NCBI GenBank assembly: GCA_934654805.1
Contig: CAKUGW010000020.1
Span: forward strand, 1-33,847
Length of the DNA stretch: 33,847 bases
Reading direction: 5' to 3'
From: an uncultured Kiritimatiellota bacterium
Lineage (GTDB): Bacteria > Verrucomicrobiota > Kiritimatiellia > RFP12 > UBA1067
A program made the position numbers and the translations under genes. This document shows positions 24,075 through 31,084 of this stretch, in pieces. The notes under the pieces are model-generated. The model made no database searches. It saw only the letters and a program-made list of their open reading frames with translations, and was not told the origin of the DNA. Position 1 is the stretch's first letter. Each line of letters begins with the position of its first letter.

Positions 24075-24105
24075 AATGAGTATTGCCCCACTGCACAAAG
24101 GCACG

Positions 24106-25299
24106 ATGAGACGCATGAGAAGCCCAAGGACAAAGCACGTCGTCGTCGCCTTGCGCCTGGCCGGCATCGCCGGGCAGGACAAGCTCAACGGCATCTTCGA
24201 ATACCTCTCGGAAGGCCCGCGCTGGAATCTCGCCATCTACCGCACCCTCCACGAGTTCTCGGCCGAGACCGTCCGCAAGGAGATTGCGCGCGGCGCGACG
24301 GGCTTCATCGTCGGCCTGCCCGGCGCCGAGGACGCCTTTCGCGCCCTCGCGGACACCTCCCTGCCGACCGTGCTCATGAACGTCGAATCCGCCGCGTTCG
24401 CGGCGCGCTCGGACATCCTGACCGTCAAGAGCGACGCCGAAGCCGTCGGGCGCACCGCGGCGAACACCCTCCTTCAACAGGGCGTCTACAAGAGCTACGG
24501 CTTCGTCGGCTATCCGACGGACGACGACTGGAGCCGCGCACGCGGGCGGAGCTTCCGCGACACGCTGGAGAAAGCCGGCTTCATCGCCCGCATGTTCGAC
24601 AGCACGCACTTTCGCGACCAGACGGAAAGCAAGTCGGCGCTTCGCGTCTGGCTTCGCACGCTGCCGAAGCCCTGCGGGATCCTCGCCGCCTGCGACGACC
24701 GCGCCTACGAGGTCATCGGCGTCTGCCGGGACGCGGGGCTTGAAATCCCGAAGGACATCGGCCTCCTTGGCGTCAACAACGATCCGATCCTCTGCGAGAA
24801 CGCCGAGCCGACGATCTCGTCCGTCCAGCCGGACTTCAAGCGCGAGGGCCGCGTGGCCGCGCAGCTGCTGGACCGCGCGATGGCGCACACGCGGGCGAGG
24901 CGTCCGCCGACGGACGGCGTCGTCCTCGTCGGCGTCCGACAGGTCGTCCTGCGCGGCTCGACCGTTCCGCTGTCGCACACGGGCAAGATGATCCAGCGTG
25001 CCCTCGCCTTCATCGAACGCAACGCGACGCGAAAGGTTTCCGTGCCGGACGTCGCCCGTCACCTGAAGGTCTCGCGCTCGCTCCTCGACCTGCGGTTCAA
25101 GGGACTCCAGCGCGAGACCGTGCACGACGCGATCATCCGCATCCGGCTGGAGGAGGTCAAGCGGCGCCTCCGCGCGACCGGCGACACAATCGACCAGGTC
25201 ACCGCCGACTGCGGCTGGGAGAACCCCAACACGCTCAAGGCCCTGTTCCGCCGGCGCTTCGGCCTGTCCATGACAGCCTGGCGAGAGGAAAACCCCTAA
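24106..25299 (+). CDS. XylR-type regulator: sugar-binding domain plus AraC DNA-binding domain
   Basis: 397 residues from ATG 24106, which has AAAGG upstream; ATG 24076 is an alternative one base after the preceding stop. The N-terminal two-thirds is a periplasmic-binding-protein/LacI-like sensor: strand VVVALRLAG, GYGFVGYPTDDDWSRARGRSF-type region, GILAACDDRAYEVIGVCRDAGLEIPKDIGLLGVNNDP, and a terminal PDFKREGRVAAQLLD helix. It has no N-terminal HTH. The last 100 residues are an AraC-family double HTH (KVSVPDVARHLKVSRSLLDLRFK and DTIDQVTADCGWENPNTLKALFRRRFGLSMTAWR). This is the architecture of the E. coli xylose regulator XylR, which activates from direct repeats. The two tandem operators in this window fit such a protein; the ligand is unknown. 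Confidence 0.85.
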   Translation: MRRMRSPRTKHVVVALRLAGIAGQDKLNGIFEYLSEGPRWNLAIYRTLHEFSAETVRKEIARGATGFIVGLPGAEDAFRALADTSLPTVLMNVESAAFAARSDILTVKSDAEAVGRTAANTLLQQGVYKSYGFVGYPTDDDWSRARGRSFRDTLEKAGFIARMFDSTHFRDQTESKSALRVWLRTLPKPCGILAACDDRAYEVIGVCRDAGLEIPKDIGLLGVNNDPILCENAEPTISSVQPDFKREGRVAAQLLDRAMAHTRARRPPTDGVVLVGVRQVVLRGSTVPLSHTGKMIQRALAFIERNATRKVSVPDVARHLKVSRSLLDLRFKGLQRETVHDAIIRIRLEEVKRRLRATGDTIDQVTADCGWENPNTLKALFRRRFGLSMTAWREENP

Positions 25300-25320
25300 G
25301 CCCCGTTCCTCGGGAATGCA

Positions 25321-25359
25321 AAAGGCGGGGCGCACGAAGACCTCGCACGCCCTGCCTTT
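25321..25359 (-). terminator. Intrinsic terminator of the alpha ribosomal operon
   Basis: On the minus strand a 16-pair stem runs from AAAGGCAGGGCGTGCG to CGTGCGCCCCGCCTTT with an AGGTCTT loop, one mismatch and two G-U pairs. TTTTGC follows at once. It lies about 20 bp past the rpsU stop. It may also stop the convergent regulator transcript. Confidence 0.8.
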
Positions 25360-25381
25360 CCTGACTGCGCTGACCGTGAAC

Positions 25382-25585
25382 TCAGTTGAGTTCCATGCGG
25401 CCGCGGCGGCTGCGGTTGCGGATGCGGGCACGCTGCGATTTCTTGCGCGCCTTCACGCACGGCTTCTCGAAGTAGCGGTCGTCGCGGAGCTTCTTGATGA
25501 GGCCCTCCTTGTCGAGGACCTTCTTCAGACGCTTGAGACCGCGTTCAACGGACTCGCCCTTCTTGAGCTTAAGCACGATTGCCAT
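25382..25585 (-). CDS. rpsU: 30S ribosomal protein bS21
   Basis: 67 residues from ATG 25585 (MAIVLKLKKGESVERGLKRLKKVLDKEG). This start is chosen over a TTG two codons upstream because the family begins with this sequence. AAGGGGG lies upstream. The sequence has the usual basic C-terminus (KKSQRARIRNRSRRGR). bS21 binds the small subunit near the anti-Shine-Dalgarno region and helps initiation. It is normally encoded away from the alpha operon; here it is the last gene after rplQ with a 39-bp gap and is followed by a terminator. Confidence 0.93.
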   Translation of the reverse strand: MAIVLKLKKGESVERGLKRLKKVLDKEGLIKKLRDDRYFEKPCVKARKKSQRARIRNRSRRGRMELN

Positions 25586-25624
25586 TGTCAAACACCCCCT
25601 TTCAAGATTGGCTTAGGAGGTGGA

Positions 25625-26032
25625 TTACTTGGCCTCGGCGGCCGGCGCGGCCTCGGCGGGCTTCTCGACGGGCTCGCCCGCCGTGACCCACTGGAGCACG
25701 CACATTTCCGCCGCATCGCCCCGGCGCGTGCCGAGCTTGACGATGCGGGTGTAGCCGCCCTTGCGGTCCTTCATCGACGGCGCAATCTTGTCGAAGAGCT
25801 TCTGCACGGCCTTCGGGTCGAGCAGACGGGAGGCCGCGAGACGGCGGGCCGCGAGATCGCCCTTCTTGGCGACCGTCACGATCTTGTCCGCGTCCTTGCG
25901 CGCTTCCTTGGCCTTCGGCAGGGTCGTCTTGATCGACTCCGCGAGGATGAGGTTGGTGACAAGGCTCTTCATGAGCATCTTGCGATGCTTGGAAGAACGC
26001 CCGAATTTCTTCATGACTCTCTGATGACGCAT
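25625..26032 (-). CDS. rplQ: 50S ribosomal protein bL17
   Basis: 135 residues. It opens with MRHQRVMKKFGRSSKHRKMLM, the typical bL17 start. The middle has LVTNLILAESIKTTLPKAKEAR, and the core ends with GGYTRIVKLGTRRGDAAEMC. An Ala/Glu/Pro/Lys-rich tail of about 18 residues follows. It sits 12 bp after rpoA, in the standard alpha operon order. Confidence 0.95.
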   Translation of the reverse strand: MRHQRVMKKFGRSSKHRKMLMKSLVTNLILAESIKTTLPKAKEARKDADKIVTVAKKGDLAARRLAASRLLDPKAVQKLFDKIAPSMKDRKGGYTRIVKLGTRRGDAAEMCVLQWVTAGEPVEKPAEAAPAAEAK

Positions 26033-26044
26033 GGTTTCGATTCC

Positions 26045-27163
26045 TTAGTTCGCCTTCTTCTCGTTATCCGTGTCCTTATCCTTCTCCTGGACTTTCTCCT
26101 TGTCCGTGTCCTTGCCCTGTTCCTTGCCCTTCTCCTTGTCCTTGCCCTTGTCCTTTTCCTTGTCCTCTTTCTTCTTCTCCATCAGCTCAGGCTCGAACTT
26201 GAAGCCCAAAGAAAGGCCCATCGTCACGAGTTTCGCCTTGATTTCGCCGAGAGACTTCTTGCCGAAGTTGCGGTACTTGAGCATGTCGGCCTCAGTCTTC
26301 GAGATCAGCTCGCCGACCGTCGAGATGTTCGCGTTGTTGAGGCAGTTCGCCGCGCGGACGGACAACTCGACCTCGTTCACCGACATGTTCACGAGCTTGC
26401 GGAGGCGTTCGCGTTCCGTGGCGGCGTCCTTCTCAAGGTCCTCGAACTCAAGCGTCTGCACGCCATCGTAGTCGACGAACACGTCAAGGTGGCGACGGAG
26501 GACGGCGCCCGCTGTCTTGAGGGCCTCCTCCGGCGTGACGCGCCCGTCCGTCCAGATGTCGAGGACAAGCTTTTCGTAGTCGGTGCGCTGGCCGACACGG
26601 GTGTTCTCCACAAGGAAGTTCACGCGCGTCACCGGCGAGAAGATCGAGTCGATCGCAATCTTCCCGATCTCCTGGTCAGGCTTCTTGTTGCCGTCGGCGA
26701 GGCAGAATCCGCGCCCCGTGCGGACGTCGCACGTCAGCTCAAGTTCGCCGTCCACGTCGAGCGTGCAGATCTCCTGCTTCGGATTCAGCACGACGACGTT
26801 GTTTCCCTGCGCGAACGCCTCGGCCGTGACCGTGCACGGTCCCGTCGCCTTGAGCGAAATCGTCATCGGCTCGCGGGTATAGGTCTTCAGCAGGACGCGC
26901 TTCAGGTTGAGGATGATGTCGGTGACATCCTCCGTGCAGCCCTTGATCGTCGAAAACTCGTGGTTGACGCCCTTGATTTTGACGGACGCGATCGCCGCCC
27001 CCTCGATCGAGCTCAGAAGAACACGACGGAGGGAGTTGCCGATCGTCCGCGCATAGCCGATTTCGAACGGTTCCGCGACGAAACGGGTGTACGTCGCGGT
27101 CTTGCCTTCGTCCAGCACCTGGACGTTATGCGGCATCTCGAAAGGGCTCAAACGGATAGGCAT
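26045..27163 (-). CDS. rpoA: RNA polymerase alpha subunit with a lysine/glutamate-rich tail
   Basis: 372 residues. The N-terminal assembly domain (1-235) carries FEIGYARTIGNSLRRVLLSSIEGAAI. The C-terminal domain (about 255-320) carries ELSVRAANCLNNANISTVGELISKTE and NFGKKSLGEIKAKL for UP-element and activator contact. The usual end is followed by about 44 extra residues (329-372) that are almost only Lys, Glu, Asp, Gly and Gln. They are encoded by an imperfect 6-bp repeat of the GACAAGGAGAAG type. The tail is probably disordered and has no known function. Otherwise a normal essential subunit, between rpsD and rplQ. Confidence 0.96.
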   Translation of the reverse strand: MPIRLSPFEMPHNVQVLDEGKTATYTRFVAEPFEIGYARTIGNSLRRVLLSSIEGAAIASVKIKGVNHEFSTIKGCTEDVTDIILNLKRVLLKTYTREPMTISLKATGPCTVTAEAFAQGNNVVVLNPKQEICTLDVDGELELTCDVRTGRGFCLADGNKKPDQEIGKIAIDSIFSPVTRVNFLVENTRVGQRTDYEKLVLDIWTDGRVTPEEALKTAGAVLRRHLDVFVDYDGVQTLEFEDLEKDAATERERLRKLVNMSVNEVELSVRAANCLNNANISTVGELISKTEADMLKYRNFGKKSLGEIKAKLVTMGLSLGFKFEPELMEKKKEDKEKDKGKDKEKGKEQGKDTDKEKVQEKDKDTDNEKKAN

Positions 27164-27202
27164 TGATTACTCCCCTTTGATAGGTTGACGATGTGACTCC
27201 GA

Positions 27203-27832
27203 TTAGCGGGAGTAGAGTTCGACGATGGCCTGCTCGTCGACGATCGGCGCAATCTGCTCGCGCGTCGGGACGGCCAGGATCTCGGCCTTGAGGTTGGCCT
27301 TGTCGAACTGCATCCATACGGGCAGCTGCGCACCCGTCGCGGCCTCGACCGAACGGTTCGCGGCGTCCTTTGACTTCGCGGCGTCCTTGACGGCGACGAC
27401 ATCGCCGACCTTGAGGACGTGAGAGGGAACCGCGGCCTTGCGGTCGTTCACGAGGATGTGGCCATGCAGCACGAACTGGCGCGCGGCGCGGCGGCTCGGC
27501 GCGAGCCCGAGGCGGTAGACGACGTTGTCCAGGCGCATCTCGAGCATCTGCAGCAGGTTCTCGCCCGTGACGCCTTCCTTGCGGAGGGCCTCCTCGAAGA
27601 AGCGGTGGAACTGCAACTCGCCCATGCCGTACTGGCGGCGGAGCGACTGCTTTTGGCGCAGCTGGCTGCCGTATTCGGACATCTTCTTCATGCGGCGGCC
27701 GACATGCATGCCGGGAGCCCCCGTGCCCTGTTCGATCGGGCACTTGGCCATGTAGCAACGCGCCCCCTTGAGGAAGAGCTTCTGCCCTTCGCGGCGGCAC
27801 TGACGACAAACGGGACCAGTATAACGACCCAT
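27203..27832 (-). CDS. rpsD: 30S ribosomal protein uS4
   Basis: 209 residues from ATG 27832, with AGGAGG upstream and only two bases after the rpsK stop. The N-terminus is of the zinc-binding type, with CRQC followed by a second C-x4-C pair (ARCYMAKC). The S4 RNA-binding domain contains EMRLDNVVYRLGLAPSRRAARQFVLHGHI. uS4 nucleates small-subunit assembly and in many bacteria represses its own operon. No such regulatory structure was identified here. Confidence 0.96.
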   Translation of the reverse strand: MGRYTGPVCRQCRREGQKLFLKGARCYMAKCPIEQGTGAPGMHVGRRMKKMSEYGSQLRQKQSLRRQYGMGELQFHRFFEEALRKEGVTGENLLQMLEMRLDNVVYRLGLAPSRRAARQFVLHGHILVNDRKAAVPSHVLKVGDVVAVKDAAKSKDAANRSVEAATGAQLPVWMQFDKANLKAEILAVPTREQIAPIVDEQAIVELYSR

Positions 27833-27834
27833 GA

Positions 27835-28290
27835 TTAGACCCTCCTGCGCTTGCGAGCGCGGCAACCGTTGTGCGGCACCGGCGTGGTGTCGGTAATCTG
27901 CGTGACGCGAATGCCCGCCGCCTGAATCGCGCGAACCGCACTCTCGCGGCCGGCGCCGGCGCCCTGCATGCGCACCTCGCACTCGTGCATGCCCTTGGCG
28001 ACCGCGACGCGCGCCGCGTCCTGCGCGACCATCGTCGCCGCGAACGCGGTGGACTTGCGGGAGCCCTTGAAGCCCGCCTTGCCGGCCGAGCTCCAGCTGA
28101 TCACGCCACCGCGCGCATCCGCGATGGAGACCTGGGTGTTGTTGAACGTCGAGCGGATAAACGCGATCCCGGCCGGAATCGACTTGCCCGACTTCTTCGC
28201 CTTGGCCTCGGCGGCTTCGCCCTCGGCGGCCGGCGCGGCGGCGGCGGACGCCTCGACGGGCGCGGCCTCTTTCTTGATTTCTTCTGCCAT
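27835..28290 (-). CDS. rpsK: 30S ribosomal protein uS11 with N-terminal extension
   Basis: 151 residues against about 129 in most bacteria. The first 38 or so residues are Ala/Glu/Lys-rich and probably disordered. The core starts at IPAGIAFIRSTFNNTQVSIAD and has SAGKAGFKGSRKSTAFAA and the terminal VTQITDTTPVPHNGCRARKRRRV. The extension contains AAPAAEGEAAEAKAKK, similar in style to the bL17 tail. rpsM lies 14 bp upstream. Confidence 0.95.
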   Translation of the reverse strand: MAEEIKKEAAPVEASAAAAPAAEGEAAEAKAKKSGKSIPAGIAFIRSTFNNTQVSIADARGGVISWSSAGKAGFKGSRKSTAFAATMVAQDAARVAVAKGMHECEVRMQGAGAGRESAVRAIQAAGIRVTQITDTTPVPHNGCRARKRRRV

Positions 28291-28304
28291 GTTAAACTAC
28301 CCCC

Positions 28305-28685
28305 TTAGCGGCTGGCCTGCTTCGGCATCGCGATCGAGACGCGCTTGCCGCCCTTGCGGGTGCGGGCGTTCGTCTTCGTGCGCTGGCCGCGGACCGGAAG
28401 GCCCTTCTTGTGACGGAGACCGCGATACGACCCGATCTGGATCAGGCGGCGGATGTTCTGGGAGACCTCGCGGCGGAGGTCGCCTTCGACGCGGAAATGC
28501 TCCTGAATGTACGTCGTGATCGCGTGGATCTCGTCCTGAGTGACGTCGTCCGCCTTCTTCATCGGATCGACCTTGACCGCCGCCAGCACGTCATCGGCGC
28601 GCTTCGGCCCAATACCGTGGATATAACGGAGCGCGAAGCGAATGTGCTTCTTCCCCGGAATGTCCACACCCATCAGTCTCGGCAT
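28305..28685 (-). CDS. rpsM: 30S ribosomal protein uS13
   Basis: 126 residues beginning MPRLMGVDIPGKKHIRFALRY. The helix-two-turn-helix has YIHGIGPKRADDVLA. The typical basic C-terminus has SYRGLRHKKGLPVRGQRTKTNARTRKG. uS13 sits in the head of the small subunit and contacts P-site tRNA. It follows rpmJ by 18 bp. Confidence 0.96.
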   Translation of the reverse strand: MPRLMGVDIPGKKHIRFALRYIHGIGPKRADDVLAAVKVDPMKKADDVTQDEIHAITTYIQEHFRVEGDLRREVSQNIRRLIQIGSYRGLRHKKGLPVRGQRTKTNARTRKGGKRVSIAMPKQASR

Positions 28686-28703
28686 GTTTCTTTCTTACCT
28701 TTC

Positions 28704-28817
28704 TTAACCCTGGCACTGCTTGTGGCGCGGGTTGGTGCAGATCACGCGCACCACGCCCTTGCGGCGGACGATGCGGCAGTTCTCGCAAATGCGACGAACG
28801 GAACTACGTACTTTCAT
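28704..28817 (-). CDS. rpmJ: 50S ribosomal protein bL36
   Basis: A 37-residue gene. It reads MKVRSSVRRICENCRIVRRK, then GVVRVICTNPRHKQCQG. The zinc ligands C-x2-C, C and H are all present (CENC, VICTNPRH), so this is the zinc-binding form. It opens the alpha operon directly after the promoter at 28856-28885, whereas in many bacteria secY and infA precede it. The ribosome binding site is weak (AAAGAG). Confidence 0.95.
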   Translation of the reverse strand: MKVRSSVRRICENCRIVRRKGVVRVICTNPRHKQCQG

Positions 28818-28855
28818 TATTTTGTTTACTCTTTAGAGTGGTCGAATAGTTGCGT

Positions 28856-28885
28856 AGTATATCAAAAAATAGGCCCCCTGTGCAA
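28856..28885 (-). promoter_or_regulatory. Promoter of the alpha ribosomal operon
   Basis: On the minus strand TTGCAC (28885-28880) and TATACT (28861-28856) are separated by 18 bp. The -10 is preceded by TTTTTTGA and followed by ACGC, as at the hsdR promoter. The -35 lies in the loop of the dut terminator hairpin. Confidence 0.65.
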
Positions 28886-28891
28886 GGGGGC
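28864..28891 (-). terminator. Intrinsic terminator of dut
   Basis: A perfect 7-bp stem GCCCCCT/AGGGGGC with a five-base loop, followed on the minus strand by CTATTTTTTG. It begins nine bases after the dut stop. On the plus strand the other side also has a T-run (ATTTTT), so it could act in both directions. Confidence 0.75.
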
Positions 28892-28899
28892 ATTTTTCG

Positions 28900-29328
28900 T
28901 CAGACGCCGGTCGAGCCGAAGCCGCCCGCGCCGCGGTCCGTCTCGTCAACGGCGTCCGTCTCCTCGACCTGCGGCTGCGTGACGGGCGCGATGACGAGCT
29001 GGGCGATCTTGTCGCCTTTCTTCACGGCGAAGTCGTCCGCGTCGAAGTTCGCGAGGATGACGCCGATCTCGCCGCGATAGCCCGAATCGACCGTGCCGGG
29101 CGCGTTCAGGACCGTCACGCCGTGCTTCAGCGCAAGCCCCGAACGCGGCCGTACCTGCGCCTCGTAGCCGGGCGGCAGGAGAACGACGAGCCCCGTGGGG
29201 ACGAGCGCGCGTCCGCCACGGGGGATCACGGCGTCCGCGACGCTCCGCAAGTCCATCCCCGCGTCGCTCGGATGGGCATACGCGGGGAGGACGGCGTCGG
29301 GATGGATGCGCTTGAACTTGAGCGTCAT
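28900..29328 (-). CDS. dut: dUTP diphosphatase
   Basis: 142 residues. All five trimeric dUTPase motifs are visible: AGMDLRS, VRPRSGLA, GTVDSGYRGEIGV, KGDKIAQLVI and RGAGGFGSTG. The enzyme hydrolyses dUTP to dUMP, keeping uracil out of DNA and supplying dTMP synthesis. The ATG at 29328 overlaps the stop of the upstream chaperone gene (ATGA), so the two are translationally coupled. A longer in-frame reading to 29397 is rejected because MTLKFKRIHPDAVLP is the family start. Confidence 0.95.
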   Translation of the reverse strand: MTLKFKRIHPDAVLPAYAHPSDAGMDLRSVADAVIPRGGRALVPTGLVVLLPPGYEAQVRPRSGLALKHGVTVLNAPGTVDSGYRGEIGVILANFDADDFAVKKGDKIAQLVIAPVTQPQVEETDAVDETDRGAGGFGSTGV

Positions 29329-30980
29329 TCTTCCTCTTCCGGATTCTCGGTCGAGGAGATCTCGCCCGTCTCGAAGCCGAGGCGTTCGAGGTTCCACTTG
29401 CGCCAGCTTTCTGGAATCTGCCGCTGCTGGAGCATCGCGAGCTCGTCGCGGATCTGCGAGCGGAGGACCATCGCCTTCGCGGCGTCGCCCGCCGTGCGGT
29501 CTTCGCAGACGACGAGGATCGCATGGCCCGGCGAGGTCAGCGTGAACTCGGAGACCTCGCCCTTCTTGAGCTTCATCGCGGCGCGCGCGACGGCCATCGC
29601 GTTCTCGATGCCGCTGTCCGTGCCCTGGCGGAGGTCGGAGACCGTGAACGTGAGGTTCGTCGAGACGCCCTTGACGGCCTCAACCGCCTTCGCGCCCTTC
29701 TTCGCGATCGCCTCGACCTGCGCCTTGAAGGCGTCCGCCTTCGCGTCGCGGAGCGCGCGCGGCCCGATCGCCTTCTTCGCCTCGTCGAACGTCGGCACGT
29801 GCTTCGGGCTCGTCTCGGCCTTCTCGATCAGCCAGACGGCGTTCGCGGAGCTCACGACCGCGTAGCGCAGGTCCTCGCTCGATGCGTCGAGCTCGGCCAC
29901 CGCCTCGGAGAAGCCCTTCGCGCCGGGGCAGATCTGGTACGTGCGCTTCATGAAGCCCTCCTGATAGCCGCCGTCCAGCGCGAACCAGTCGCTCGTCTGC
30001 ACCTTCAGGCCCTCCTCCTTCGCGATCTCGTCCAGCCGCGAAGCGCCCTTCGCCGCCTTCTGGGCGTAGGCGCGGAAGTTGAGGTTCGTCTCCAGGCACT
30101 GGACGGCCGCGATCTGGCGCAGCTCCTTCTCGATGCCCGCCTTGACGTCCTCGAACTTCTTCACCGTCTCGACGCCGTTCGTGTCCGTCGAGGTGTACTT
30201 GTCGATCGTGACGTCGTAGCGGTCGCGCATCTCGTCTTCGGTGACGGCCATGCGCGCGAGCAGGCCCTTGTCCGTCGCGTCGAACTTCACGAAGCGGATC
30301 TTCGTGCGCTCGGGGAGCTCCAGGCTCTTCCGGTTCTTCTCGTACCAGGCCTTGAGGGCCTTGTCGTCGACCTTGACGGCGTCGGCGTCCTTCTTCGACT
30401 GGGCGAACGTCGCGACCTTGACGGTGAACGTGTCCGTCATGTCCGCCACGGCCCGGTCCAGCTCCATCGGCGACGTCCACGCCGCCGAGCCGAGCACGGC
30501 CTGACCGAGGCGCATGAGCGTGACGCGGCGCTTCAGGAACGCCTCGAAGCGCTCGGGCGTCAGCCCGTTGTCGCGGAGCGCGCGCTGGTAGAGCGCGAAG
30601 CTGAAGCCGCCGTTCTGCTGGAACGAGGGGTCGCGGCGGATGATCGCCTGGACTTCGGCGTCGGTCGCCTCGACGCCCGCCTGGCCGGCGACGAGCAGCG
30701 CGGCGTAGTTCTCCCACGCCTGGCGGTTGACGTCGCCCTGCTTCATCTGGTGGTCGCGCGCGCGGCCGAAGCCGCGCACCTCTTCCGTGAGGGCCGAGAA
30801 GAGCTTGGCGTCGACGGACTTGCCCGCGAGCGTGCCCGCGTCGCCCGACGATTCCGCGCGCGGCTCGCTGCCGAGGTCGGCGATGAGGAAGTCAAAGGCG
30901 AAGAAGGCGGAAATCGCGATGGCGAAGGCGCCCCAGAGCCAGCGGTTGCGGATCAGCTTGTTGAATTGATGAATGACCAT
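29325..30980 (-). CDS. SurA/PpiD-like membrane-anchored periplasmic chaperone
   Basis: 551 residues. The chosen start MVIHQFNKLIRNRWLWGAF gives a short basic cytoplasmic tail and one transmembrane helix (about 14-33), as in PpiD. A longer reading from a GTG at 31088 would add 36 residues encoded by an 8-bp repeat. The periplasmic part has a SurA-N-like helical domain (about 65-170, with NYAALLVAGQAGVEATDAEVQAII and LTPERFEAFLKRRVTLMRLG). Long helices and a parvulin-like region follow, too divergent to confirm as an active prolyl isomerase. The role is probably folding of exported proteins. It lies between the FecR-like gene and dut. Confidence 0.7.
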   Translation of the reverse strand: MVIHQFNKLIRNRWLWGAFAIAISAFFAFDFLIADLGSEPRAESSGDAGTLAGKSVDAKLFSALTEEVRGFGRARDHQMKQGDVNRQAWENYAALLVAGQAGVEATDAEVQAIIRRDPSFQQNGGFSFALYQRALRDNGLTPERFEAFLKRRVTLMRLGQAVLGSAAWTSPMELDRAVADMTDTFTVKVATFAQSKKDADAVKVDDKALKAWYEKNRKSLELPERTKIRFVKFDATDKGLLARMAVTEDEMRDRYDVTIDKYTSTDTNGVETVKKFEDVKAGIEKELRQIAAVQCLETNLNFRAYAQKAAKGASRLDEIAKEEGLKVQTSDWFALDGGYQEGFMKRTYQICPGAKGFSEAVAELDASSEDLRYAVVSSANAVWLIEKAETSPKHVPTFDEAKKAIGPRALRDAKADAFKAQVEAIAKKGAKAVEAVKGVSTNLTFTVSDLRQGTDSGIENAMAVARAAMKLKKGEVSEFTLTSPGHAILVVCEDRTAGDAAKAMVLRSQIRDELAMLQQRQIPESWRKWNLERLGFETGEISSTENPEEEE

Positions 30981-30989
30981 TTTCTTGTT

Positions 30990-31029
30990 GCTCGATTCTA
31001 CGAATGCTCGACTGTTCGATTGGTTCGGT
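30990..31029. repeat. Degenerate 8-bp tandem repeat upstream of the chaperone start
   Basis: Five consecutive 8-bp units: GCTCGATT, CTACGAAT, GCTCGACT, GTTCGATT, GGTTCGGT. They occupy the gap between the FecR-like gene and the chaperone ATG and would lie in the mRNA just upstream of that start. Confidence 0.5.
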
Positions 31030-31084
31030 TTTGCTTGCGATGTGTTGGATGTCCTGAAAAGACTGTTTCGGCTGTCGCCCGCGT

